Shown: positions 36,703 to 45,036 of the stretch, one piece after another
Layout: every line of letters begins with the position of its first letter
How positions within the stretch are numbered: position 1 is the first letter of the stretch
NCBI GenBank assembly: GCA_035943995.1
Contig: DASZBS010000114.1
Span: 62,001-126,000, forward strand
Direction: 5' to 3'
From: Vulcanimicrobium sp035943995
GTDB lineage: Bacteria > Vulcanimicrobiota > Vulcanimicrobiia > Vulcanimicrobiales > Vulcanimicrobiaceae
Length of the DNA: 64,000 nt
The notes under the pieces: generated by a model
The model's input: only the letters and a program-made list of their open reading frames with translations
The model's database searches: none
What the model was told of the DNA's origin: nothing
Program-made: the position numbers and the translations under genes

Positions 36703-37668
36703 TTAGTAGCTCTGCACGCAGCCGTTGTTGGAATTGCTCCACAACGGTTGGGTTGGATAGCCGCCGGCGTTGGGGTTGTTCTCAAGACTCACCCACGCGC
36801 ACTTGTCGCCGTTTTCCGCGCCGCTGCTGTCGAGCCAGCCGCTGTTCGGGAACGGATCCGTCTCGGTCTCACCTTGCTCGTGACCCGCGACGATCGTCAC
36901 GCCGTCGAGCGTTCCGGGCGAGTTGACCGAACCCACGCCGCACGATGCGCCGGCGTCGGGGAAATACGGATCGTTCGTCCACGCGATCGTGTGACCGGCG
37001 GCCGTCGTCGAGCTGTGATACGCGCAGTACTGCGTGCCGAAACCGGACGGCTTGACGCCGTGCGGCATCGCGACGATGTACGCCGCGCTCGCGCTGTAGT
37101 CGCCGTATTTTGCCGCGGCTTTCGCGGCTTCGGCGGCCATCTGCGATTGCGTGGGACGGCGCGGCGGCGTGCTCGTGGTGTCGACGTACGAGCCGATGAA
37201 GCTGCCCGCGGCGTTGCCGACGTGCTGGCCGCCGCTCTGCGTGTATTGCGTCACGCTGTTCATCCACTTGCTGCCGCCGACGATGGAGAAGAACGATTTC
37301 ATGCGCGCGGCGACGCCGTCGGGATCGCCGGCGCTCGTGTTCCACGCCGAGCCCCAGAAGACGATGTAGATGTGCGGCGCGGTTTGCACCGGACCACCGT
37401 TGTACAGCAGCGGGTTCGTGGATTCGGTGACGCGCTGACCGGCTTGCGCGAGACGGAAGGCGTCCATCGCGTCCTTGGTCGGAAACACACGGACTTTTTC
37501 ACCCGTCGTGACGTTCTGCGCTTCGAACAGCGACAGCGACTGGAGCTCGCGATCCTCCGACTGCGTCTGGGTCTGGTTCGGGGGCGGCGGCGGCGTGGCT
37601 TGTCCGCCCTGACAGGCCGTGAGCAGCGACGCCATGGCGGCGAGCGCGAAAAACTTCGTCTTGTACAA
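36703..37668 (-). CDS. HEQGE lipoprotein, paralog 2 (PHI-1/exordium-like, zincin-like)
   Basis: A 321-residue lipoprotein paralogous to the one just downstream. Start: TTG 37668 after GAGG and a T run; the tool-style start at 37695 lacks a ribosome binding site. Lipobox LTAC at the end of KFFALAAMASLLTAC. Shared blocks include IYIVFWGSAWN, VTQYTQSGGQHVGN, TQSQMAAEAAKAAAKYGDYS, YCAYHSSTTAAGHTIAWTND and GHEQGETETDPFPNSGWLD. Tandem duplication with separate terminators suggests each copy is expressed. The function is unknown; an extracellular metal-binding or peptidase role is inference. Confidence 0.75.
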   Translation of the reverse strand: MYKTKFFALAAMASLLTACQGGQATPPPPPNQTQTQSEDRELQSLSLFEAQNVTTGEKVRVFPTKDAMDAFRLAQAGQRVTESTNPLLYNGGPVQTAPHIYIVFWGSAWNTSAGDPDGVAARMKSFFSIVGGSKWMNSVTQYTQSGGQHVGNAAGSFIGSYVDTTSTPPRRPTQSQMAAEAAKAAAKYGDYSASAAYIVAMPHGVKPSGFGTQYCAYHSSTTAAGHTIAWTNDPYFPDAGASCGVGSVNSPGTLDGVTIVAGHEQGETETDPFPNSGWLDSSGAENGDKCAWVSLENNPNAGGYPTQPLWSNSNNGCVQSY

Positions 37669-37792
37669 AAAAACCTCGCAGCAACGGAAAGGCAAAGTGA
37701 GACGCGCCTGGGTTAGTCACGTGCGCAGGCCGCCCCTCCGACGAACGTCGGGCCAACCCGATTGTGATCTGTCGCCGGAAGCAGGCGTGCCG

Positions 37793-38158
37793 TCAGTCGG
37801 TCGCGGTGGGAAACTCCGCCGGGAGGGTGATCTCCAGCATCTCCAGGTCGTCGCTGTGCGCGAGCTCGGCGTGGCGGATGCCCGGCGGCTGCACCACGCT
37901 CGAGCCGGGTTCCAGGCGCACGCGCCCGACGCCGTCGTACTCGAAGTCGACCCAGCCGCGCAGCACGTACACCATTTGAAAGTCGAGCGCGTGGTGATGG
38001 CGCTCGCCCGGTGCGTCCGACGCGGCGCGCGCGCGGATCACGTGCGCGCCGACGCGGCCCTGCGTGGCGGTCGCGACGCCGAGATCGCGGTAGGCGAAGA
38101 ACCGGCGCAAGCCCGCATCCCAGTCGGCGTCGCGCGCGTGGCTGACGGTTACTGTCAT
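37793..38158 (-). CDS. Cupin-domain protein
   Basis: A 121-residue single cupin barrel. Motif 1 is ERHHHALDFQMVYVLRGWVDF (two adjacent His plus a later acidic position) and motif 2 is PGSSVVQPPGIRHAEL. A metal ion is expected. The chain is the size of small cupin_2 proteins that act as isomerases, dioxygenases or ligand sensors; sequence does not tell which. It is transcribed alone, with a 56-nt divergent gap to the EamA transporter. Confidence 0.85.
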   Translation of the reverse strand: MTVTVSHARDADWDAGLRRFFAYRDLGVATATQGRVGAHVIRARAASDAPGERHHHALDFQMVYVLRGWVDFEYDGVGRVRLEPGSSVVQPPGIRHAELAHSDDLEMLEITLPAEFPTATD

Positions 38159-38214
38159 CGTGCGCTGAGACAGAAGTGCATGTGGCGCCGGTTTCGGCCG
38201 GGTAGAGTCAACGG

Positions 38215-39099
38215 GTGCATGGCCGAGCCCTGGGCGTCGCCGCGGCGCTCTTCTACATCTTCTTGTGGGCGTCGGCGTTCGTTCCGAGCAAGATCGGCGT
38301 GCTGGGCACGTCGCCGCTCTGGTTCCTCGTGGTGCGCTTCGCCGTCGCCGGCCTGTTGGCGCTGGCGGTCGCGCGGGCGCTCGGCGCCCGGTTGCCGCGC
38401 ACGCGCAAAGACTGGCTCGCGGTCGCGGCGCTCGGCGTCTTGGGCAACGCGGTGTACCTGGGCTGCACCTACATCGCGCTGCGGCATCTCGCGTCCGGCG
38501 TCGGCGCCATCGTCACGTCGACGAACCCGCTGACGCTCGCGCTCGTCGCGCCGTGGCTGCTGCGCGAGCCACTCACGCGCAACAAGGTCATCGGGATGCT
38601 GCTCGGGTTTTGCGGCGTGGTGTGGATCATGGCGGTGCGCACGGGCACCGGCAGCGCTGACGCGGGCGACGCCGCGATCGCATTCGTGGGCGTGCTCGGC
38701 AGCGTGGCGTCCACGATCGTATTCAAGCGCTGGTGCGCCGATCTCGACTTGCGCGCGGTCAACGCGCTGCAGCTCTTCACCGCGGGCATCGTGCTGCTGC
38801 CGCTCGCCATCGTGTTCGAAGGCAAGCCGCACGCCGTGTGGAGCTGGCAGCTCGTCGTTTCGTTCTGGTACGTCGTGCTGGTGATGTCGGTGGGCGCGTC
38901 GCTGCTCTGGTTCTGGCTGCTGACGCACGGCGAGGCGTCGCGCGTGAGCGCGTACTATTTCCTCACGCCGGTGTTCGGCCTCGCGCTCGCGGCGCTGCTG
39001 CTGCACGAGCCGGTCGGCCTGCGCGACACGGGCGGCTTGATCGCAATCGCGCTTGGCATCTCGCTGGTCCAACGAACTGCCGCGCCCGTGCCACCGTGA
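38215..39099 (+). CDS. DMT-family (EamA) transporter
   Basis: A 294-residue transporter with ten predicted membrane segments in two EamA halves: ALFYIFLWASAFVPSKIG starts the first and VNALQLFTAGIVLLPLAIV the second. The conserved loop YIALRHLASGVGAIVTSTNP is typical of drug/metabolite transporters that export amino acids or other small metabolites. The start is GTG 38215, with ATG 38219 out of frame. A dispersed 33-bp repeat lies 12 nt after the stop. Confidence 0.88.
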   Translation: MHGRALGVAAALFYIFLWASAFVPSKIGVLGTSPLWFLVVRFAVAGLLALAVARALGARLPRTRKDWLAVAALGVLGNAVYLGCTYIALRHLASGVGAIVTSTNPLTLALVAPWLLREPLTRNKVIGMLLGFCGVVWIMAVRTGTGSADAGDAAIAFVGVLGSVASTIVFKRWCADLDLRAVNALQLFTAGIVLLPLAIVFEGKPHAVWSWQLVVSFWYVVLVMSVGASLLWFWLLTHGEASRVSAYYFLTPVFGLALAALLLHEPVGLRDTGGLIAIALGISLVQRTAAPVPP

Positions 39100-39110
39100 A
39101 CTCGTCCCCG

Positions 39111-39143
39111 ATGTCACCCTGAGCTTGTCGAAGGGTGCGCCAC
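39111..39143. repeat. Dispersed 33-bp repeat, copy 1 (intergenic)
   Basis: A 33-base element with the core CCCTGAGCTTGTCGAAGGG. A second copy at 47892-47924 differs at one base and lies inside a coding region. Similar CTTCGACAAGCTCAGGG elements are scattered in many GC-rich genomes; the biological role is unclear. Confidence 0.85.
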
Positions 39144-39171
39144 CCCGCTCGCCGTGGAAAGGGACCGGACC

Positions 39172-39600
39172 ATGATCGTACCGCTGCTCCTAGGCCTGAC
39201 GCTCACAAGCCCCGATGTGAAAACCGGCGCGCCGGTCGCGCGCGCGTTCGTGTGGAACAAGGACGGCTGCAACGGCGCAAACCGTACGCCGCGCCTGACA
39301 TGGGACGCGCCGCCGCCGGGCACGCGCTCGTTCAACGTCACCGCGATCGATCACGACGCGCCCAAGCCGGGCGGCTGGGTGCATTGGAGCGTCACGCGGA
39401 TCCCGGCGAGCGCCCGCGCGCTGAGCGAGGTCGGGCCGCACGGCGCCGTGGTGGCGCGCAACGACTTCGGCACGTTCGGTTGGGGCGGTCCGTGTCCGCC
39501 GCCGGGTCCCGTGCATCACTACACGTTCACGCTGGTCGCGCTCGACGGGCGCGACCGGGTCCTCGCGTCGTCCAAGCTGATCCCCGTCTACAAGCGATGA
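39172..39600 (+). CDS. Exported YbhB/YbcL-type PEBP family protein
   Basis: A 142-residue PEBP-fold protein. ATG 39172 is preferred over GTG 39154 because GGAAAGGGA precedes it with good spacing and a short hydrophobic start (MIVPLLLGLTLTSPDV) follows. Ligand-site motifs are TPRLTWDAPPPGTRSFNVTA, DHDAPKPGGWVHWSV and HHYTFTLVALD. It is shorter than the paralog at 24222 and lacks its basic extension. The MFS gene begins 8 nt after its stop. Confidence 0.85.
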   Translation: MIVPLLLGLTLTSPDVKTGAPVARAFVWNKDGCNGANRTPRLTWDAPPPGTRSFNVTAIDHDAPKPGGWVHWSVTRIPASARALSEVGPHGAVVARNDFGTFGWGGPCPPPGPVHHYTFTLVALDGRDRVLASSKLIPVYKR

Positions 39601-39607
39601 TGACGCG

Positions 39608-40819
39608 TTGACCGGCCGGTGGCGCGTCCTGACGCTGATGACGACGGCGCAAGCCGGCGCGTCGGTGGTGCAGCAAGCGCTGGGATCGCTGTCGCCGATC
39701 TTCGTCGCGACGTTCGGCCTGTCGAAGGCGCAGCTCGGCGTGATGTTCACCGCGCTGATGCTCGGCTCGGCGCTGTTCGTCGGCGCGGCCGGCGTCATGA
39801 CCGACCATTGGGGCGAGCGGCGCATCATGCTGCTATCGGGTCTGGCGATGACGTTCGCGCTGCTCGCCGCGACGCTGTTCGCGTCGTACGCGTGGATCGT
39901 CGCGTGCATGGCGGTGTTCGGCGCGGCGTACGCGGCGTCGACGCCGGCGGGCGGGCGCGCGATCCTCGCCTGGTTCGATCGCGACCGCGGCTTCGCGATG
40001 GGGATTCGCCAGACGGGCGTGCCGGTCGGCGGACTCTTCGGCGCGCTGACGCTGCCGCTGGTCGCGCACGTTGCAGGCTACCGCGGTGCGTTCGCGTTCG
40101 CCGCCGCGATCGTCGCGGTGACGACGCTGATCGCGTACATCGGCTATCGCGAGCAGCGCGACGGCGCCGCGCCCGCGACGACGCTCGGCTCGGTCGCGCG
40201 CGGGATGCGCGCGCTCGCACGCGATCCGCGCCTGATCGCCGTGACGCTGACGTGCATGGTGCTGGTCAGCGCGCAGGCCGCGATGAACGCGTTCCTCACC
40301 GTGACCGGCGTCGCCGTGGTCGGCACGTCCGCCGCCGTCGCGGCGCTCGCGTTCGCGTGCGCGCAGGGCGCCGCGGCGTGCGGGCGGCTCGCGTGGGGCT
40401 ACGTCAGCGACCGCGTGCTGCACGGCGAGCGTTTGATTCCGTTCGCGGCGATCTGCGTGCTCGCAGCGCTCGCGTCGGTGGCGCTGGCACTGCTGCACGG
40501 CGGCGCGCTCGCGACGTTGTTCGTCGCCGCGATCGTGCTCGGCTTCAGCGCCGCGGGCTGGAACGGCTTGATGGCGGCGGCGGTGTCGGAGATTGGCGGC
40601 AGCGAGCGGGCCGCGAGCGCGCTCGGCATCGCGCTCACTGCGATCTTCCTCGCCTCGTCCGCCGCACCGACCGGCTTCGGCGCGCTCGCCGACCACACGT
40701 CGCTGCGCGCCGCGTGGCTTGCGACGGCGGCGCTCAGCGTGCTCGGCGTCGCGCCCGTTTTATGGCTGCGCGGCCACCAGGCACCGGTCGCGCGCAGGGA
40801 CGGCAGCGGCAGGGGCTGA
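39608..40819 (+). CDS. MFS transporter, CynX/NarK-like
   Basis: A 403-residue, 12-segment major facilitator. The motif A analogue is GVMTDHWGERRIML near residues 62-75, and FDRDRGFAMGIRQTGVPVGG precedes TM5, a sequence typical of cyanate/oxalate/nitrate-type MFS branches. The start codon read is TTG 39608, 8 nt after the PEBP stop; a later start inside the first helix cannot be excluded. The substrate is unknown. tRNA-Leu follows 16 nt after the stop. Confidence 0.87.
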   Translation: MTGRWRVLTLMTTAQAGASVVQQALGSLSPIFVATFGLSKAQLGVMFTALMLGSALFVGAAGVMTDHWGERRIMLLSGLAMTFALLAATLFASYAWIVACMAVFGAAYAASTPAGGRAILAWFDRDRGFAMGIRQTGVPVGGLFGALTLPLVAHVAGYRGAFAFAAAIVAVTTLIAYIGYREQRDGAAPATTLGSVARGMRALARDPRLIAVTLTCMVLVSAQAAMNAFLTVTGVAVVGTSAAVAALAFACAQGAAACGRLAWGYVSDRVLHGERLIPFAAICVLAALASVALALLHGGALATLFVAAIVLGFSAAGWNGLMAAAVSEIGGSERAASALGIALTAIFLASSAAPTGFGALADHTSLRAAWLATAALSVLGVAPVLWLRGHQAPVARRDGSGRG

Positions 40820-40835
40820 ACCGAGGTCGGTCCGC

Positions 40836-40922
40836 GCCCAGGTGGCGGAATTGGTAGACGCGCTAGTTTCAGGTATTAGTGATCGCAAGGTCGTGGGGGT
40901 TCGAGTCCCTTCCTGGGCACCA
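40836..40922 (+). tRNA. tRNA-Leu (anticodon CAG)
   Basis: Acceptor stem GCCCAGG (40836-40842) pairs with CCTGGGC (40912-40918), followed by an encoded ACCA. The anticodon stem is CTAGT/ATTAG with loop TTCAGGT, giving anticodon CAG. The long variable arm (TGATCGCAAGGTCGT) is the class II feature of leucine tRNAs, and the T arm contains GGTTCGAGTCCC. Confidence 0.95.
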
Positions 40923-40930
40923 AGATAAAA

Positions 40931-40969
40931 AGCCCGGTACATCAACAACGAGATGTTCCGGGCTTCTTT
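40931..40969 (+). terminator. Terminator of tRNA-Leu
   Basis: Stem AGCCCGGTACATC (40931-40943) pairs with GATGTTCCGGGCT (40952-40964) with one mismatch, then TCTTTA. It begins 9 nt after the tRNA 3' end. Confidence 0.8.
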
Positions 40970-40996
40970 ATTGCCATCGGCGGCCGAGCGGTCCAG

Positions 40997-41167
40997 ATGG
41001 CCGAGGGAGCAATTCGGGAGCATTACATCAGCCAACCACGGAGTTTCCAATCGAGCCCACGACGCATGGTTTCTCAAATGCTGTCGCGCTGGTACCTTGC
41101 GCGACCAAAGACCGTCGAGCACCTTGAACAACAGCGCGCTATGCGGAAGATGATCGAAGAAGCGTGA
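40997..41167 (+). CDS. Possible small helical protein (56 aa) or gene remnant
   Basis: A 56-codon frame beginning MAEGAIREHYISQP and ending EQQRAMRKMIEEA looks like an amphipathic helical protein, but no ribosome binding site precedes ATG 40997 and two other frames are also open here. It could be the tail of a decayed gene inserted beside the tRNA. The rest of the interval 41168-41415, before the Crp-like gene, shows no supportable feature. Confidence 0.25.
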   Translation: MAEGAIREHYISQPRSFQSSPRRMVSQMLSRWYLARPKTVEHLEQQRAMRKMIEEA

Positions 41168-41415
41168 ACGCATTCCGCCGATGTTGTCGATCTGCTCTTA
41201 CAGAAGCAGAAGGTAGCATGCAGAGATGGAATCTAGCATTGTTCGCTGGGGCGTTCTCGCAAAGCGCCGCGCCGCGAATCGCAACGGCCGCGGCGTGCCG
41301 GATCGCGACGACCAGGACGGGGCCGGGGGGAATTGAATCGACCAACCGGCATGTCGGCTACAATGAGATTGTCGTAGTTTCGCGAAAACGCGAATCGTGC
41401 CAATTGCGGTGTTGG

Positions 41416-42156
41416 ATGCTTCCTGAATCACTGAGGGGGAACCGCCTCCTTGATGCGCTCCCCACGGCAACACAGGACCGTCTTGCACCGAGTCTGAGCG
41501 GGTTGTTCGTCGGAAAGGAACAGCGCACAGAAAAGGACTCCGGCGAGTTCGCGTTCGTTCATTTCCCGGTCGATTGCGTTCTGTCGGTCCTTGCCACGCT
41601 CGATGACCGTGAGACGGTCGAGGTGACCAACGTTGGCCGCGAGGGATTCGTCGAGGCAGATGCGGCGCTTCAATCACGTTTTGCCCGACGTTCATCGTAC
41701 TGCTTGATCCCGGGTCGCGCTATCCGTATACCCTTGGCGATGTTCGCAGCCGAGATCGACCGCGCCGATGCTTTTGGGTTCTATGTTCGGCAAAGTCTAA
41801 GTGCGCGGCTATTTGCGACGGAACAATTTAGCGTCTGCAACGTGAAGCATACACCCGTGCAGAGGTTCGCGCGCTGGTTGCTGATGGCGCGCGACCGCAC
41901 CAAACGTGATACGTTCGACCTTTCGCATGAATCGCTCGCAACGATACTCGGCACCGACGGTGCAGGCGTTTCGGACGCCGTGCACGAGTTGAGGGACGCC
42001 GGGGCGCTCGACTATGCTCGGGCAAAGTTATCGGTCACGAACTATCAGCGACTGGAAGCCATTACGTGCGAATGTTATGCTAGGACGACGAACGTGTTCG
42101 ACGATGCACTACTTCGACGTGAGTTGACCCACGGGGAAGGCGGAAAGACGCCATGA
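41416..42156 (+). CDS. Crp/Fnr-family transcriptional regulator
   Basis: A 246-residue regulator: N-terminal cyclic-nucleotide-binding-like barrel (LLDALPTATQDRLAPSLSGL, then FVHFPVDCVLSVLATLDDRE) and a C-terminal winged helix (FDLSHESLATILGTDGAGVSD, ending LEAITCECY), the pattern of the Crp_2 helix-turn-helix group. The usual cyclic-nucleotide RxS motif is not visible, so the effector may differ. ATG 41416 is at the start of homology; the open frame upstream to 41164 is not conserved-looking. Base composition is less GC-rich than the flanking 30-40 kb region. Confidence 0.82.
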   Translation: MLPESLRGNRLLDALPTATQDRLAPSLSGLFVGKEQRTEKDSGEFAFVHFPVDCVLSVLATLDDRETVEVTNVGREGFVEADAALQSRFARRSSYCLIPGRAIRIPLAMFAAEIDRADAFGFYVRQSLSARLFATEQFSVCNVKHTPVQRFARWLLMARDRTKRDTFDLSHESLATILGTDGAGVSDAVHELRDAGALDYARAKLSVTNYQRLEAITCECYARTTNVFDDALLRRELTHGEGGKTP

Positions 42157-42210
42157 GGGAGCCGCAACCACGGGTAACTCGCGATTCGTGGGCACGAAGA
42201 TTGTCGGTCG

Positions 42211-42861
42211 ATGCCGCTGACGCTGGTTCGTGAGGTCGAAACGGACTGTCCCGTTTGCGGGGTCGGCGGGGCATTCGGCGCGGCTCAAAACTACGATGTC
42301 TGCGCTCGATGTGAGTGGGTTGATGATCCTGCGGCCTATGCCGATCCTGAGCGGAAATCAGAAACCAACGATGATTCTTTGAGCGAAGCGAGGCGCTCGT
42401 GGCGGACGCGGCTCGCTCTCCGTCTTACCGAAGCACCGCGTTCGAAATTTGGCGTGACGATCCGCCACGACGAAATCGGCGGCTACGACTACCTTATCGA
42501 CGGCATCTCGGTCCGTCTGCTATTCCCCTACGGGGTCAGGGATCTAAAGGCGTCGATTGGTCCGTGGCCTACTCCCGGCGATTGGTTCGCCACACTCGAG
42601 TCCGGCGTGTCCGACACTCCAACGCGGCGCACTCGGCTTTACGTGTGTCACCTCTGCGGCGGTGACGATTATGAGGCGTGCCTCACCGCCGACGTGAAGG
42701 TAGGCGCAGAGTGCGTCATCTGGTCATGCATTGGCCTTGAAACCTACGACTACTCGGAGGAAGGCTGGTCGCTGGACCTTCGTCGTGGTCCTGCGGGCTT
42801 CGCGTTTGACGCGGAAGAGTATAGACGGGTGCTGTCCGATGCTAGGTTATCGAGTCGGTAG
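42211..42861 (+). CDS. CPCC-type cysteine-rich protein
   Basis: A 216-residue protein whose N-terminal 60 residues match the CPCC family: DCPVCGVGG, YDVCARCEWVDDPAAY and SLSEARRSW. The C-terminal 150 residues hold another Cys pair (VCHLCGGDDYEAC) and a beta-rich domain of no recognised family. CPCC proteins are small zinc-binding proteins often found near polymorphic toxin immunity genes; no toxin is seen here. The codon use is less GC-biased than in neighbours. Confidence 0.72.
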   Translation: MPLTLVREVETDCPVCGVGGAFGAAQNYDVCARCEWVDDPAAYADPERKSETNDDSLSEARRSWRTRLALRLTEAPRSKFGVTIRHDEIGGYDYLIDGISVRLLFPYGVRDLKASIGPWPTPGDWFATLESGVSDTPTRRTRLYVCHLCGGDDYEACLTADVKVGAECVIWSCIGLETYDYSEEGWSLDLRRGPAGFAFDAEEYRRVLSDARLSSR

Positions 42862-42906
42862 GGAGCAGTTACGTTCGACAATGGAATAAGACGGGAATCT
42901 CTGAAC

Positions 42907-43893
42907 ATGACTCGACTGGTTGCAGTAGGATCATACATCATGCGTAGCTCGGATGGGCCGGACGAGCATCGGCCGTCGGTCGCGGACGAACGGGATCACG
43001 CCGGGGAACGGCGCGACCATGCGGGTGACGAGCGCGACGCCGTGGCTGGACGCCGCGACCATGCGGGTGATCAGCGCGACCGCGATGGCGACGGTCGCGA
43101 CGACATTGCGGAGATGCGCGACGAGGCAGGTGAGTGCCGTGACCGTGCAGCCGACGCGCGGGACCTTGCTGCCGAGCGTTGCGAGGAGAATCTTCACGCG
43201 AACGAAGCGACAGGCCAGGTGAGCGGTTCGGCGCGCACGCGACGCGACGCCGCAGCAGACCGCCGGCACGCCTCACAAGATCGCTCGGCTGCGGCCGGTG
43301 AACGCGACCGGTCGGAGTCGGACCGTACGATGGCGCAGGGTGAGCGCGGGGCCGCGGCCGACGAACGGCATGAAGCGGAGGGCGACCGAAAGAAGGCGCT
43401 GGCCGACCGGGGCGCGTCTGCGGCCGAACGCGACCATGCCTCCATCGACGAGCTGACCGGTGCGTATCTGCGCGGGCCGGGCCTCGCCGAATTGGTGCGC
43501 GAGATCGCTCGCGCAAGACGGACCGGAGAATCATTCGTCCTCGCCTTTGTGGATGTCGACGGCCTCAAGGCGACCAATGATGCTCGCGGACACGCCGGTG
43601 GGGATCGTTTGCTGCGCAGGGTCGCAGACAAACTGCGTACGATGCTTCGCCCGTACGACCGGATCGTTCGCTACGGGGGCGATGAGTTCGTCTGCGCGAT
43701 ACCCGGAATGGACCTCCGCGCCGTCGCCGCGCGATTTGCCCTCGTAAACGAAGCGCTCGCCGAAGGGCCGGAGCCCGGGTCCGTGACGGCAGGCCTCGCG
43801 CAATTGAAATCCACCGACGGGATCGACGATCTCATCGCCGCTGCGGACGCGGCGCTGTACCGGAACCGCCGGGAACGCGACGCACGATCGTGA
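42907..43893 (+). CDS. Diguanylate cyclase (GGDEF) with charged RD-repeat N-terminus
   Basis: A 328-residue protein. The C-terminal 160 residues are a GGDEF domain with an intact active site (RIVRYGGDEFVCAI) and the preceding DVDGLKATNDARGHAGGD, so it should make cyclic di-GMP. No RxxD inhibitory site is evident. Residues about 20-180 are an Asp/Arg-rich heptad-like repeat (ADERDHAGERRDHAGDERD and so on), probably a long charged coiled coil for dimerisation. ATG 42940 is a possible alternative start. The next gene is convergent, 6 nt away. Confidence 0.88.
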   Translation: MTRLVAVGSYIMRSSDGPDEHRPSVADERDHAGERRDHAGDERDAVAGRRDHAGDQRDRDGDGRDDIAEMRDEAGECRDRAADARDLAAERCEENLHANEATGQVSGSARTRRDAAADRRHASQDRSAAAGERDRSESDRTMAQGERGAAADERHEAEGDRKKALADRGASAAERDHASIDELTGAYLRGPGLAELVREIARARRTGESFVLAFVDVDGLKATNDARGHAGGDRLLRRVADKLRTMLRPYDRIVRYGGDEFVCAIPGMDLRAVAARFALVNEALAEGPEPGSVTAGLAQLKSTDGIDDLIAAADAALYRNRRERDARS

Positions 43894-43899
43894 TCGGTT

Positions 43900-45036
43900 T
43901 TACGGCGGCGCCGCGGCGCTGAGCGGGATGGTGCGCTCGACGAGCTCTTGGATCACGATGGACGGGTGCTCGGCTTCGACGGCGCGGCGGTCGAATTGGA
44001 TGGCGTTCGTGAGGTGGTGGAGGACCGTCATGCGTCGGAAGCTTTCCCCAAGAAACGGTGCGAGCTGCTCGGAGAACGAGTCGCCGAACACCATCGCCGT
44101 CGGCAACGTCGGGTCGTCGAGGATCGTCGTGTGGCGCGCGAACGCTGCCGGCGCCGGATCGCTCGCGTTCGCGGCGATCGCGATGGCGTGCGCGCGGCGC
44201 GGGAAGTCGTAGCGCACCCAGTGGTTGCGCACGAAGTCGGCGACGCCGCTCATGCCGAGCAGATCGCCGTCGGCGGGTTCGGTGTAGATGCGGATCGTCT
44301 TTGGCGCGATGGTGTCGCGCACGCCCGCATCGCGCAGCGCGGCGACGGTCGCGCGATACGCGACGTACGCGCCGGCGTCGTTCCAGTGCGTGTCGCCTTT
44401 GGAGTAGACCTCGCCGTTGCGTGACGCGGCGACGAGTGCCGCGCGCGGGTCGATCGTGCGGATGCCGCGCGCGCGCAGGAGCGGCAGCAGGCGGTCCGCC
44501 GGCGTCGGCGTCACGCGCGTCAAACCGCGCGGGAGCTCTTGCGCGTAGACCGTGCTCTTGTTCGGTGCGAGCAGGAAGACGTAGCGCGCGCCGTGGCGTG
44601 CGCACCAGGCCGCGCGTGCCGCATAGACGTCGGCGAGCCGCATGAGCTCGGCTTCGCTTGCCGCATTGGGATCGGTGAGATATGCGCGCTCCTCGGCGCC
44701 GAGGAAGAGCCAGCCGTCGCGGCCGCGGATCACCGCGTCGCGCGGCGCGTCGCCGAGCCAGGCGAACTTCGCGTAGTCGTAGCTTTGGATGAGTTGTTTG
44801 CGCAGCGGGAACGCGTCCGCGATCTCGCGCTCGGCGTCGCGCTCCCAGCCGCCGGTCGCGAGCGCGCCCGTCGTCGGTCGCGGCGCGACGAACGGCTGGC
44901 GGCGCTCGGTGTGCAGCAAGAACTCGGTGTCGAAGCCGGCGTGGCCGGTGAGCGCGAGCAGCGCCGGCGCCAGCAGCAGCAGGGCGAAGACTGCGATGAC
45001 GACGACGTCGCCCGGCGAGCGCGTGGTGCGTTCCAT
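43900..45036 (-). CDS. AlgX/AlgJ-like SGNH-type polysaccharide O-acetyltransferase component
   Basis: A 378-residue exported protein: one N-terminal membrane segment (VVVIAVFALLLLAPALLAL) then an SGNH-like domain as in AlgJ/AlgX. The motifs are GDTHWNDAGAY (Asp and His of the catalytic set) and MVFGDSFSEQ (nucleophile Ser). ATG 45036 shares a base with the TGA of the MBOAT gene (TGATG). The pair would acetylate an extracellular polysaccharide: the MBOAT protein passes acetyl groups across the membrane and this protein transfers them. The polymer is unknown. Confidence 0.87.
   Translation of the reverse strand: MERTTRSPGDVVVIAVFALLLLAPALLALTGHAGFDTEFLLHTERRQPFVAPRPTTGALATGGWERDAEREIADAFPLRKQLIQSYDYAKFAWLGDAPRDAVIRGRDGWLFLGAEERAYLTDPNAASEAELMRLADVYAARAAWCARHGARYVFLLAPNKSTVYAQELPRGLTRVTPTPADRLLPLLRARGIRTIDPRAALVAASRNGEVYSKGDTHWNDAGAYVAYRATVAALRDAGVRDTIAPKTIRIYTEPADGDLLGMSGVADFVRNHWVRYDFPRRAHAIAIAANASDPAPAAFARHTTILDDPTLPTAMVFGDSFSEQLAPFLGESFRRMTVLHHLTNAIQFDRRAVEAEHPSIVIQELVERTIPLSAAAPP

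Noticed and set aside
40900..43900. Direct repeat of the tRNA-Leu 3' end as an attachment site
   Set aside because: I looked for another TTCGAGTCCCTTCCTGGGC-like stretch downstream and saw none in the window, and there is no integrase gene, so no att site is claimed.
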